A DNA stretch of 7,575 nucleotides from Asaia bogorensis (GCA_945886995.1 CAMCZJ010000147.1:1-7575); one strand, 5' to 3'; positions 1-5,420 are shown, counted from the stretch's first letter. Notes: generated by a model not told the origin, from the sequence alone. A program made the numbers and translations.

Positions 1-2
1 GG

Positions 3-374
3 ACCGAGGAATTCCGCCGCGATCTTTACCTGGTTTGCGCCACCATCGTGGATCATGAAGACGCCTTCATTGATCTGGCTTTCGAATTGGGCGGCGTGCA
101 GGGCCTGGATGCCTCGCTCACCAAGCAATATATCCGCTTCATCGCGGATCGCCGCTTGCAGCAGTTGGGCCTGGAGCCTCTCTATAATATCGAAAAGAAT
201 CCGCTGCCCTGGCTGGATGAAATGCTGAACGCCGTGGAACATGCGAATTTCTTCGAAAACCGTTCCACCGAATATTCCAAGGCGAGCACCGCCGGTTCCT
301 GGGAAGAAGCCTTTGCGGATAGCGCGTTTTCTTCCCCGCAGCCGGAAGGTGAAATAGACATCGCGCGGCATTGA
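3..374 (+). CDS. nrdB: Ribonucleoside-diphosphate reductase beta subunit, C-terminal part (partial)
   Basis: The reading frame is open from base 3, with no start in the window, and encodes the last 123 residues of the small (R2) subunit of class I ribonucleotide reductase, which houses the diiron/radical cofactor used to make deoxyribonucleotides. The conserved stretch NPLPWLDEML matches the E. coli NrdB segment with NPIPW, preceded by helices equivalent to those after the last iron-ligand helix. All metal ligands therefore lie upstream of the window and cannot be checked. By position, the Tyr encoded at 273-275 (in STEYSKAS) is the likely counterpart of the C-terminal radical-relay tyrosine (E. 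coli Tyr356); this is inference. The tail after SWEEAF carries about 20 extra residues ending in IARH and does not resemble the E. coli C-terminus that docks on NrdA. A GTG in frame at 48 is internal, not the start. A dehydratase gene follows after 6 bases. Confidence 0.9.
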   Translation, partial: TEEFRRDLYLVCATIVDHEDAFIDLAFELGGVQGLDASLTKQYIRFIADRRLQQLGLEPLYNIEKNPLPWLDEMLNAVEHANFFENRSTEYSKASTAGSWEEAFADSAFSSPQPEGEIDIARH

Positions 375-380
375 AACCGC

Positions 381-1334
381 GTGTTCACGCTGGGTGAATT
401 GGAAGACGCAGCGCGGCTTGTCCACGCTGCCTTTCCCCCGACCCCGCAATATGCTTGGCCGCTGCTCGCGCAACGCGCGGGGGCGGAGGTTTGGGTAAAG
501 CATGAAAACCACACGCCGACCGGCGCCTTCAAGGTGCGCGGCGGCGTGGTGTTCATGGAAAGGCTGAAGCGCGAAAACCCAGATGTTGCGGGGGTGGTGA
601 GCGCGACGCGCGGCAATCATGGCCAATCGCTTGCCTATGCCGGTGCGCGCTACGGAATACCGGTCACCATCCTGGTGCCGCGCGGCAATAGCGCGGAGAA
701 GAATAACGCCATGCGCGCGCAGGGTGCGCGGTTGATTGAATATGGCGCGGATTTCGACGAAGCGCGGGAGGAAGCCGCAAGGCTTGCCAAGGCAGAAGGC
801 TTGCTGTTTGCGCCATCCTTCGCGCGCGATCTGGTGCTTGGCGTGGCCACTTACGCGCTGGAATTCCTACGCGCTGCGCCACCTCTCGCCGCGCTTTATG
901 TCCCCATCGGCCTTGGGTCAGGCATTTGCGGCTGCATTCTGGCGCGTGACCTTTTGGGCCTTTCCACCGAGATTATCGGCGTGCAAAGCACCGAAGCGCC
1001 TGCCTATGCGCTTTCCTTCGCGGCAGGGCGCGTGGTCACAACGCCTTCGGCCAATACGCGCGCCGATGGCATGGCAACGCGCCTGCCCGATGCCGGTGCG
1101 CTTGAAATCATCCGCAAGGGTGCTGCACGCATCGTGACCGTGACGGATGATGAAGTAGCCGCGGCGATTCGCGCCTATTGGCAGGATACGCATAACCTTG
1201 CGGAAGGCGCCGGGGCCGCACCGCTGGCCGCGCTTTTGCAGGAACGTGATGCGATGCGCGGCAAGCGCGCCGGTGTTGTGCTTTGTGGTGGCAATATTGA
1301 TCTTGCTCTATTTCGTGATTGGGTCATGGCTTGA
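381..1334 (+). CDS. PLP-dependent threonine/serine dehydratase family protein (fold type II, catabolic type)
   Basis: This 317-residue protein belongs to the fold-type II PLP enzymes related to threonine/serine ammonia-lyases, which deaminate L-threonine to 2-oxobutyrate or L-serine to pyruvate in the cytoplasm. The lysine expected to bind PLP is K51 in PTGAFKVRGG; the ATRGNHGQSLAYA asparagine loop follows; the phosphate-binding glycine loop is the variant GLGSG (177-181); and CGGN (302-305) supplies the residue facing the pyridine nitrogen. The chain ends about 12 residues after that motif, so it lacks the C-terminal ACT-like regulatory domain of biosynthetic IlvA and is probably not isoleucine-feedback controlled. 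GTG at 381 is the start: it gives the expected N-terminus and lies 6 bases after the nrdB stop, so the two are probably co-transcribed. No convincing Shine-Dalgarno is seen. Related activities (threo-3-hydroxyaspartate ammonia-lyase, hydroxyectoine-pathway EutB, racemases) cannot be excluded, so no symbol is given. Confidence 0.88.
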   Translation: MFTLGELEDAARLVHAAFPPTPQYAWPLLAQRAGAEVWVKHENHTPTGAFKVRGGVVFMERLKRENPDVAGVVSATRGNHGQSLAYAGARYGIPVTILVPRGNSAEKNNAMRAQGARLIEYGADFDEAREEAARLAKAEGLLFAPSFARDLVLGVATYALEFLRAAPPLAALYVPIGLGSGICGCILARDLLGLSTEIIGVQSTEAPAYALSFAAGRVVTTPSANTRADGMATRLPDAGALEIIRKGAARIVTVTDDEVAAAIRAYWQDTHNLAEGAGAAPLAALLQERDAMRGKRAGVVLCGGNIDLALFRDWVMA

Positions 1335-1364
1335 AGCTTGCGCTGCCCCTGCCCGTTCAATCAC

Positions 1365-2180
1365 TTATGGGGCCGCCGCGCCGAATAGCCATTTGACTGA
1401 AGCGAAAACCAGAAAGCGCGGCGAATCATCGCCGATCCCTGCACCTGCGCCGCCCCCCAAGATAGGCCCTGCCTCACCCAGCCTGTGCCAAAACCCAGCG
1501 GCGATGATGTTCTGGTCTTGCTCCCCATGATCCTGTTGGTTGCGCAGATAGCTCACACCAAGGGAGGTATTCCGGCCGAGGTTCTGCGCGAGGCCGGCCG
1601 CGAATTCATAGCGCCCTGCCCTTTCGCCTGGTGCCGCATTGAACAATTCAGACCATCCGGCATTGAACGACAAGGCAAGTGGCTGCGGCCCTTCGATAAT
1701 GGTCTTGCTGAGCAAGCCAACAATCTGCCCGCTTTGCGATGGCGCGCTGGTCTCCCCATAGGCGGTGCGCAATGCGCCGAAAACACCCATGGCCGGGCGC
1801 CAGCCATCTTCTTCCATGAATTGCCAACGCAGCCCCAAATGGGAAAGCCCGCCCCATAGGCGCGCGCCTTCATCCGCTGGGTAAGGCGCTGCTGGGCCAT
1901 ATTCCAGCGTCTGCGCGAAACGCAGATCCAGCCCTGGCACCAACCCGGCTTCCGCTTCCAACGTGCCGCCATAAAGGCTGCGGTTGGCCCCTTCACGAAA
2001 ACGTGAAAACCCAAAACCCAGGCTCGCGGTTTGCCCGCCCGCGGCGGTTGGCGCCACGCCGATAAGGCCGAAAGGGTCTTCCAGTAATGGTTCGCTTTCG
2101 GCATGTGCCGGCAGTAACGGCACGCCCAGCGATAGGGCCATCAGCGCCAGCCCTCGAAGAAAATGAACGGAACACCGCAT
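1365..2180 (-). CDS. Secreted, probably outer-membrane beta-barrel protein of unknown function
   Basis: This 271-residue protein begins with a typical Sec signal peptide: a short basic n-region (MRCSVHFLR), a hydrophobic core to about residue 23, and an AHA cleavage motif at 25-27. The mature part is rich in Gly, Tyr/Phe/Trp and alternating polar/hydrophobic stretches (for example TASLGFGFSRF and FLVFASVKWLFG near the C-terminus), as expected for outer-membrane strands. It loosely recalls the 'MetA-pathway of phenol degradation'/transporter-like barrel proteins, but I cannot assign a family. ATG at 2180 is preferred: GGAG lies 7 bases upstream (2188-2191) and the signal peptide starts there. 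A TTG at 2225, 11 bases after a stronger AAAAGGAG, is in frame and would lengthen the n-region by 15 residues. The gene lies 76 bases downstream of the ATP12 gene on the same strand and converges on the dehydratase gene, 30 bases apart with no hairpin between them. Confidence 0.75.
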   Translation of the reverse strand: MRCSVHFLRGLALMALSLGVPLLPAHAESEPLLEDPFGLIGVAPTAAGGQTASLGFGFSRFREGANRSLYGGTLEAEAGLVPGLDLRFAQTLEYGPAAPYPADEGARLWGGLSHLGLRWQFMEEDGWRPAMGVFGALRTAYGETSAPSQSGQIVGLLSKTIIEGPQPLALSFNAGWSELFNAAPGERAGRYEFAAGLAQNLGRNTSLGVSYLRNQQDHGEQDQNIIAAGFWHRLGEAGPILGGGAGAGIGDDSPRFLVFASVKWLFGAAAP

Positions 2181-2256
2181 CGTCAGGCTCCACGGGAAAG
2201 GCCGCTTGAATTGGGCTGTGTACAAAGGGCTGGGTGCTCCTTTTGTGGGAACAAGC

Positions 2257-2964
2257 TTATCCATGCGCCAGCGCCATGAAGTGTTGCGCCAGCCGCACAT
2301 CAGCAAGCCGGCTTGCGCGCTGTGCTTTGGCCTCGGCATCAAGGCCCCAGAATTCTTCCTGAAAAACCTCATCCAATATCGCAAGGCGATGCGCCTCATC
2401 GGCGTCCAACCGGCCAAGGGTGAGTGCCAAGCCAAGCACCAGGCTCCCCAGCACGGGCACGGCAAGGCCAAGCGCCGCCAGCCCCGCTGGATCATGGCGC
2501 GCGACGGCGGCCTGCAGGGCGGCCAAGCTATGGGGCATTTGCGCCACCGGCATCACGCCATGGGTCACCACAAGCGGTGCGTCCAGCGCCAGTGCCGCCC
2601 AATCCAGGATGGGCTGCCAGTGTTCCGCCTGGCGCGCGGCCAGAAGATGATCCTGGGCCCGGTAGCAGAGCAGATCCGTATCCCCATACTTCGCAATGCC
2701 TTCAATCATTGGCTGGGGGTCGGGGGCGATGCGTTCCTGTGTCGTGGCCAGAAGCCTGGTCAGGGGCACGTCTTCCTGGTTCATCTCACCGCCCTTGGCC
2801 CCGCCGGCCTGATGCCATTCGGCGGCGATGGCCTCAGCCAATGGGCGGCTTTCGGTGGCTAGCACCCCGCCACCCGGCAGGCGGAGCGGGCGCCCATCCA
2901 ACAGAACACCATGGCCAGCATCGGGCCGAGGCACGGCAATGGCCGCTTCCCAGAAACGTTTCAT
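2257..2964 (-). CDS. atp12: ATP12-family F1-ATPase assembly chaperone
   Basis: This 235-residue protein matches the ATP12 chaperone family, whose mitochondrial members bind the free F1 alpha subunit before it joins beta; bacterial members are inferred to act likewise in the cytoplasm. Visible family marks in order are KRFWEAA at the N-terminus, LDGRPLRLP (22-30), AEAIAAEW (43-50), YGDTDLLCYRA (93-103), RQAEHWQPILDW (111-122), a GSLVLGLAL helix (173-181) and LDEVFQEEFWG (198-207) followed by LDAEA. Length is normal and no conserved block appears missing. The usual MP before LTRL reads DVP here. ATG at 2964 is the only possible start: the frame upstream has no ATG, GTG or TTG before a stop at 3001-3003. 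No clear Shine-Dalgarno is seen. It is transcribed divergently from rpsT and leads into the signal-peptide protein gene, from which it is separated by 76 bases. Confidence 0.93.
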   Translation of the reverse strand: MKRFWEAAIAVPRPDAGHGVLLDGRPLRLPGGGVLATESRPLAEAIAAEWHQAGGAKGGEMNQEDVPLTRLLATTQERIAPDPQPMIEGIAKYGDTDLLCYRAQDHLLAARQAEHWQPILDWAALALDAPLVVTHGVMPVAQMPHSLAALQAAVARHDPAGLAALGLAVPVLGSLVLGLALTLGRLDADEAHRLAILDEVFQEEFWGLDAEAKAQRASRLADVRLAQHFMALAHG

Positions 2965-3020
2965 AAGACAGGCTTTAACGCGATTGAAGCTGAAGGGAAA
3001 TCAGGCGATTGGGTGGGGGG

Positions 3021-3091
3021 CTAGCGCCATGTGCCGGGGGTCTGAATGATGGGGCCCCTGCCGCTTGACGCGGGGCCGCCTACGGCGCTAG
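3021..3091. repeat. Nested inverted repeats in the atp12-rpsT divergent spacer
   Basis: An exact 8-bp inverted repeat, CTAGCGCC (3021-3028) and GGCGCTAG (3084-3091), encloses a second exact 6-bp inverted repeat, GGCCCC (3053-3058) and GGGGCC (3072-3077). The right outer arm overlaps the proposed -10 of rpsT and the -35 lies in the loop of the inner repeat. It could be an operator, a cruciform or, for transcripts leaving in the atp12 direction, a 5' leader fold. In GC-rich DNA a chance origin is also possible. The rest of the spacer between the two genes (2965-3152) shows nothing else I can support. Confidence 0.4.
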
Positions 3092-3093
3092 TT
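3065..3093 (+). promoter_or_regulatory. Candidate rpsT promoter
   Basis: TTGACG (3065-3070) and CTAGTT (3088-3093) are separated by 17 bases, a good housekeeping-sigma spacing, and would place the transcript start near 3100, about 50 bases ahead of the rpsT ATG. The -35 matches the consensus in five of six positions; the -10 is weaker but resembles relaxed alphaproteobacterial -10 elements. This is inference from sequence only. Confidence 0.45.
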
Positions 3094-3152
3094 ACGCGCC
3101 TCTTGAAAGGGGCTTGGTGCCCTCATTCCTCCCAGGTTCGAACAGACATATC

Positions 3153-3419
3153 ATGGCAAATAATGATTCTGCGCGTAAGCGCATTCGTCAGACCGCAAAG
3201 CGCACCGCGCGCAACAAGGCGCGCAAGTCGCGCGTGCGCAGCTTCGTGCGCAAGGTTGAAGAAGCGGTTGCGAGTGGTGACAAGGCTGCGGCGCAGGAAG
3301 CGTTTCGTGCGGCACAACCTGAAATGCAGCGGGCTGCAACCAAGGGTGTGGTGCATGCCAATACTGTCGCGCGTAAATTGTCCCGTCTTTCTGCGCGGGT
3401 GAAGAATCTGGGCGCCTGA
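3153..3419 (+). CDS. rpsT: 30S ribosomal protein S20
   Basis: This 88-residue, strongly basic protein is S20, a primary 16S rRNA-binding protein of the small ribosomal subunit made of three helices. It starts MANNDSARKRIRQTAKR, continues with ARNKARKSRVRSFVRKVEEA, and ends with the conserved ANTVARKLSRLSARVK segment. Length is normal. ATG at 3153 is chosen because S20 proteins begin MAN; TTG at 3114 or GTG at 3117 would add 12-13 residues with no family support. No good Shine-Dalgarno precedes the ATG (only AGG at 3134-3136), so translation may depend on the leader, as is known for autoregulated S20 in E. coli; whether that holds here is unknown. rpsT lies directly upstream of dnaA, an arrangement common in Alphaproteobacteria. 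Confidence 0.97.
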   Translation: MANNDSARKRIRQTAKRTARNKARKSRVRSFVRKVEEAVASGDKAAAQEAFRAAQPEMQRAATKGVVHANTVARKLSRLSARVKNLGA

Positions 3420-3464
3420 TTGGCCTGGGTCCTATTCCAACTCTCTGAATTTTCCGAATACTGC

Positions 3465-3491
3465 GCAGGGCAATTTGTAATCTTGCCCTGC
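3465..3491 (+). terminator. Hairpin after rpsT, candidate terminator or attenuator element
   Basis: A perfect 9-bp stem, GCAGGGCAA (3465-3473) pairing with TTGCCCTGC (3483-3491), encloses a 9-base loop and starts 46 bases after the rpsT stop. It is followed by a pyrimidine-rich but poor T-tract (TCTATTGTG), so intrinsic termination may be weak. Its arms share the 7-mers CAGGGCA/TGCCCTG with the next hairpin. Confidence 0.5.
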
Positions 3492-3500
3492 TCTATTGTG

Positions 3501-3538
3501 TGCCCTGGACACGTTGAGTCATCTGGCCCTCCAGGGCA
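3501..3538 (+). repeat. Second hairpin of the rpsT-dnaA spacer, sharing arms with the first
   Basis: TGCCCTGGA (3501-3509) and TCCAGGGCA (3530-3538) form a perfect 9-bp inverted repeat around a 20-base loop, 9 bases after the first hairpin. A competing 6-bp stem, TGGCCC (3524-3529) with GGGCCA (3541-3546), would disrupt it. TGCCCTG here is identical to the right arm of the first hairpin, and CAGGGCA (3532-3538) to that hairpin's left arm, so partners can be swapped. The loop carries a GANTC site (3516-3520). Confidence 0.55.
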
Positions 3539-3643
3539 TGGGGCCAAGAAGCACTTCAGTGCATGACTGATGAGCGACTGCGAAGCGGACATGCATGATG
3601 GAGTGTTTTCGCATGCGGTTTCGGTCATCGTATTCGTCGAATC
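3516..3643. promoter_or_regulatory. Two GANTC (CcrM-type) motifs upstream of dnaA
   Basis: GAGTC (3516-3520) and GAATC (3639-3643) lie in the spacer before dnaA. GANTC is the target of the alphaproteobacterial cell-cycle methylase CcrM, and in Caulobacter the dnaA promoter is known to respond to methylation of such sites. The second site overlaps the dyad ATTCG-T-CGAAT (3632-3642). That they work this way here is inference. Confidence 0.4.
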
Positions 3644-3703
3644 TGGATTTTGTGCGCAAGGTTTTTTTTCTATTGAAATGCTCATGCTGTCTGCAGCATG
3701 ATG
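3537..3703. promoter_or_regulatory. CATG-rich leader segment upstream of dnaA
   Basis: Seven CATG tetramers begin at 3537, 3562, 3590, 3594, 3612, 3683 and 3697. They include the palindromes CATGCATG (3590-3597) and CGCATGCG (3610-3617) and two copies of GCATGATG (3593-3600, 3696-3703). No protein gene is supported in the 329-base spacer 3420-3748. The segment may hold binding sites for a regulator of dnaA. An 8-base T run sits at 3662-3669 without a clear hairpin before it. Confidence 0.4.
3673..3702 (+). promoter_or_regulatory. Weak candidate dnaA promoter with a dyad in its spacer
   Basis: TTGAAA (3673-3678) and CATGAT (3697-3702), 18 bases apart, are a possible -35/-10 pair leading to dnaA. 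The spacer is largely filled by the perfect 8-bp dyad TCATGCTG (3682-3689) / CAGCATGA (3694-3701) around a 4-base centre. If the promoter is elsewhere upstream, the same dyad would be a leader hairpin about 50 bases before the start codon. Confidence 0.3.
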
Positions 3704-3734
3704 ATTGTCGGACGGGATTGATATTCTGCGGATG

Positions 3735-3741
3735 AAGGGGG
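3735..3741 (+). promoter_or_regulatory. dnaA ribosome-binding site
   Basis: AAGGGGG lies 7 bases before TTG 3749. It fixes TTG as the dnaA start: no other start codon in that frame is well placed, and the nearby ATG (3732-3734) is in a different frame. Confidence 0.65.
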
Positions 3742-3748
3742 CGGCGTT

Positions 3749-5167
3749 TTGCAGGGCATAGAAAAGCGGAGCGAAAACCTGTCCCCAGCCAGTACGGTTT
3801 CCTGGGCTGAAGCTTGGGCCCGGATCCGCGCCAAGCTGCGCGAAGAAGTGGGCGATGTGGAATTCCGCAGCTGGCTTCGGCAAATGACCCTGGTCGGTAT
3901 TGAAGGCGATGAAGCGACTATCACGCTGCCGACACGCTTTTTGCGCGATTGGGTCAGCGGCCATTACAGTGATCGTCTGCGCGCCCTTTGGCAGCAGGAA
4001 CATCCGGCAATCCGGCGCATTGACCTACGCGTTGCCGCGGGCCCCCGCGGTGCAAATGGTGATGCGGTGGAAAATGGCGCCGCCCCCTTGGTGGAAAGCT
4101 TGGTAACGACGCCTGCGCGGGCGATGGATCCGCGGGGGGATTGGTCCGCGCCGCTTGATCCGCGCTTTTCCTTTGATACGTTTGTTGTTGGCAAGCCAAA
4201 TGAATTTGCCCATGCCTGCGCGCGGCGCGTGGCCGAAAAGCCCGCCTCCCCCGGCTTCAATCCACTGTTCCTGTATGGTGGCGTCGGGCTTGGCAAGACA
4301 CATCTGATGCACGCCATCGCCTGGGCCATTCGGGAACAACACCCCACGCGCCAAGTTGCCTATATGAGCGCGGAAAAATTCATGTATCGCTTCATCGCGG
4401 CACTCCGCAGCCAATCCACCATGGAATTCAAGGAAACGCTGCGTTCCGTTGATGTGCTGATGGTGGATGACCTGCAATTCCTGATCGGCAAGGACAATAC
4501 GCAAGAAGAATTCTTCCACACCTTCAATGCGCTGGTGGATGCCGGCAAGCAGATTGTGATTTCTGCCGACAAATCGCCTTCCGATCTTTCCGGCATTGAA
4601 GACCGGCTGCGCACGCGCCTTGGCTGCGGCATGGTGGCGGATTTGCACGCCACGACTTACGAATTGCGTATTTCCATCCTGGAAGCCAAGGCCGCTTCAT
4701 CAGGTGTCGCGGTGCCTTCGCGCGTCATGGAATTCCTCGCGCATAAAATCACCTCCAATGTGCGGGAATTGGAAGGCGCGCTTAATCGCCTGATCGCCTG
4801 GGCCAATCTGTTTGGCCGGCCCATCACGCTGGAAGGCGCGCAGGAAGTTCTGCATGACATCCTCCGCGCCCATGACCGGCGCGTGACTATTGAAGAAATC
4901 CAGCGCAAGGTCGCCGAACACTACAATCTCCGCCTGACCGACATGTCTTCTGCCCGGCGTGCGCGCAATGTGGCGCGGCCCCGTCAGGTGGCAATGTATT
5001 TGGCTAAACAGCTTACGTCGCGTTCCCTGCCGGAAATCGGGCGGCGCTTTGGCAACCGGGACCACACCACGGTCATGCATGCTGTATCCCGCGTGGCGGA
5101 GCTGATGCAGGCGGATGGGTCCTTCGCTGAGGATGTGGAACTACTCCGGCGCATGCTGGAAACCTGA
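3749..5167 (+). CDS. dnaA: Chromosomal replication initiator protein DnaA
   Basis: DnaA is the AAA+ ATPase that binds and opens the replication origin. This 472-residue copy has all four domains: an N-terminal oligomerisation/helicase-contact domain (about 18-90), a short variable linker (about 95-138), the AAA+ core (about 139-355) and the C-terminal DNA-binding domain. Walker A is GGVGLGKTH (177-185, K183), Walker B VLMVDD (236-241), the box VII arginines are R286 and R290 in DRLRTRL, sensor II is R339 in NVRELEGAL, and the DnaA-box contact signature RDHTT is at 437-441. All catalytic and DNA-contact residues I can identify are present, so it should be active. The position just after box VII that is usually Trp (GWG/EWG) is Cys293 here. 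The start is TTG with a strong Shine-Dalgarno, which may limit expression. It follows rpsT by 329 bases and precedes dnaN by 253, so both junctions have room for separate promoters. Confidence 0.97.
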   Translation: MQGIEKRSENLSPASTVSWAEAWARIRAKLREEVGDVEFRSWLRQMTLVGIEGDEATITLPTRFLRDWVSGHYSDRLRALWQQEHPAIRRIDLRVAAGPRGANGDAVENGAAPLVESLVTTPARAMDPRGDWSAPLDPRFSFDTFVVGKPNEFAHACARRVAEKPASPGFNPLFLYGGVGLGKTHLMHAIAWAIREQHPTRQVAYMSAEKFMYRFIAALRSQSTMEFKETLRSVDVLMVDDLQFLIGKDNTQEEFFHTFNALVDAGKQIVISADKSPSDLSGIEDRLRTRLGCGMVADLHATTYELRISILEAKAASSGVAVPSRVMEFLAHKITSNVRELEGALNRLIAWANLFGRPITLEGAQEVLHDILRAHDRRVTIEEIQRKVAEHYNLRLTDMSSARRARNVARPRQVAMYLAKQLTSRSLPEIGRRFGNRDHTTVMHAVSRVAELMQADGSFAEDVELLRRMLET

Positions 5168-5179
5168 GGCGCTGGGCCA

Positions 5180-5216
5180 CCAACGGCAACAAAAGCCCGG
5201 CTTTTGAAGCGGTTGG
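5180..5216 (+). terminator. Imperfect hairpin after dnaA, possible terminator
   Basis: CCAAC (5180-5184) pairs with GTTGG (5212-5216), then after a G-G mismatch GC pairs with GC, then an AA/AA internal loop, then CAAAAGC (5190-5196) pairs with GCTTTTG (5200-5206) around loop CCG. The hairpin begins 12 bases after the dnaA stop. There is no T-tract beyond the four T in the stem, so it could instead protect the 3' end or only pause transcription. Confidence 0.35.
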
Positions 5217-5420
5217 CGCGATGCGGTCACCTCATTGTTTCGGGCATCAATCAGCCGCTTTTCTGGCCCTATGCAGACTGGTATGAAGAAACGAATCCGG
5301 GCGATTTACCGCGCCGATTCGGCAGGTTTGTCGCCCGGGCAGGATTTCACTGGCGGTTCGCCCCCGGGGCCCATCTGGTCGCGGCTGAGATCGCCACATT
5401 AGGATCGGGGCGTCAGAACG
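5217..5420. promoter_or_regulatory. dnaA-dnaN spacer with two GANTC motifs and GC palindromes
   Basis: No protein gene is supported here. It holds GAATC (5293-5297) and GATTC (5316-5320); the latter is at the centre of the dyad GCCGA-T-TCGGC (5313-5323). It also holds the palindromes GCCCGGGC (5333-5340) and CCCCGGGG (5362-5369). I found no convincing -35/-10 pair and no good DnaA box. The spacer is long enough to carry a dnaN promoter. Confidence 0.35.

Noticed and set aside
736..1137. 133-residue open frame inside the dehydratase gene
   Set aside because: It is an out-of-frame shadow of a conserved PLP-enzyme gene, typical of GC-rich DNA.
2256..2264. TTATCCATG as a DnaA box
   Set aside because: It is an isolated 7-of-9 match inside the ATP12 stop region. 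Other 7-of-9 matches (near 419 and 4511) are also single and coding, so there is no oriC-like cluster.
2181..2495. N-terminal extension of the beta-barrel protein frame into the ATP12 gene
   Set aside because: The signal peptide begins at 2180 with a Shine-Dalgarno ahead of it; the upstream part is the shadow of ATP12. Only the short TTG 2225 extension stays open as an alternative.
3114..3152. Upstream TTG/GTG starts for rpsT
   Set aside because: They add 12-13 residues not found in S20, whose N-terminus MAN matches the ATG at 3153.
3420..3748. Chromosomal origin upstream of dnaA
   Set aside because: No TTATCCACA-like cluster and no AT-rich unwinding element apart from one T8 run; the structure seen fits regulation better.
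3188..4003. Long open frame on the minus strand spanning rpsT, the spacer and the dnaA 5' end
   Set aside because: It is antisense to two clear conserved genes, has low-complexity composition, no family features and no ribosome-binding site; it is a shadow frame.
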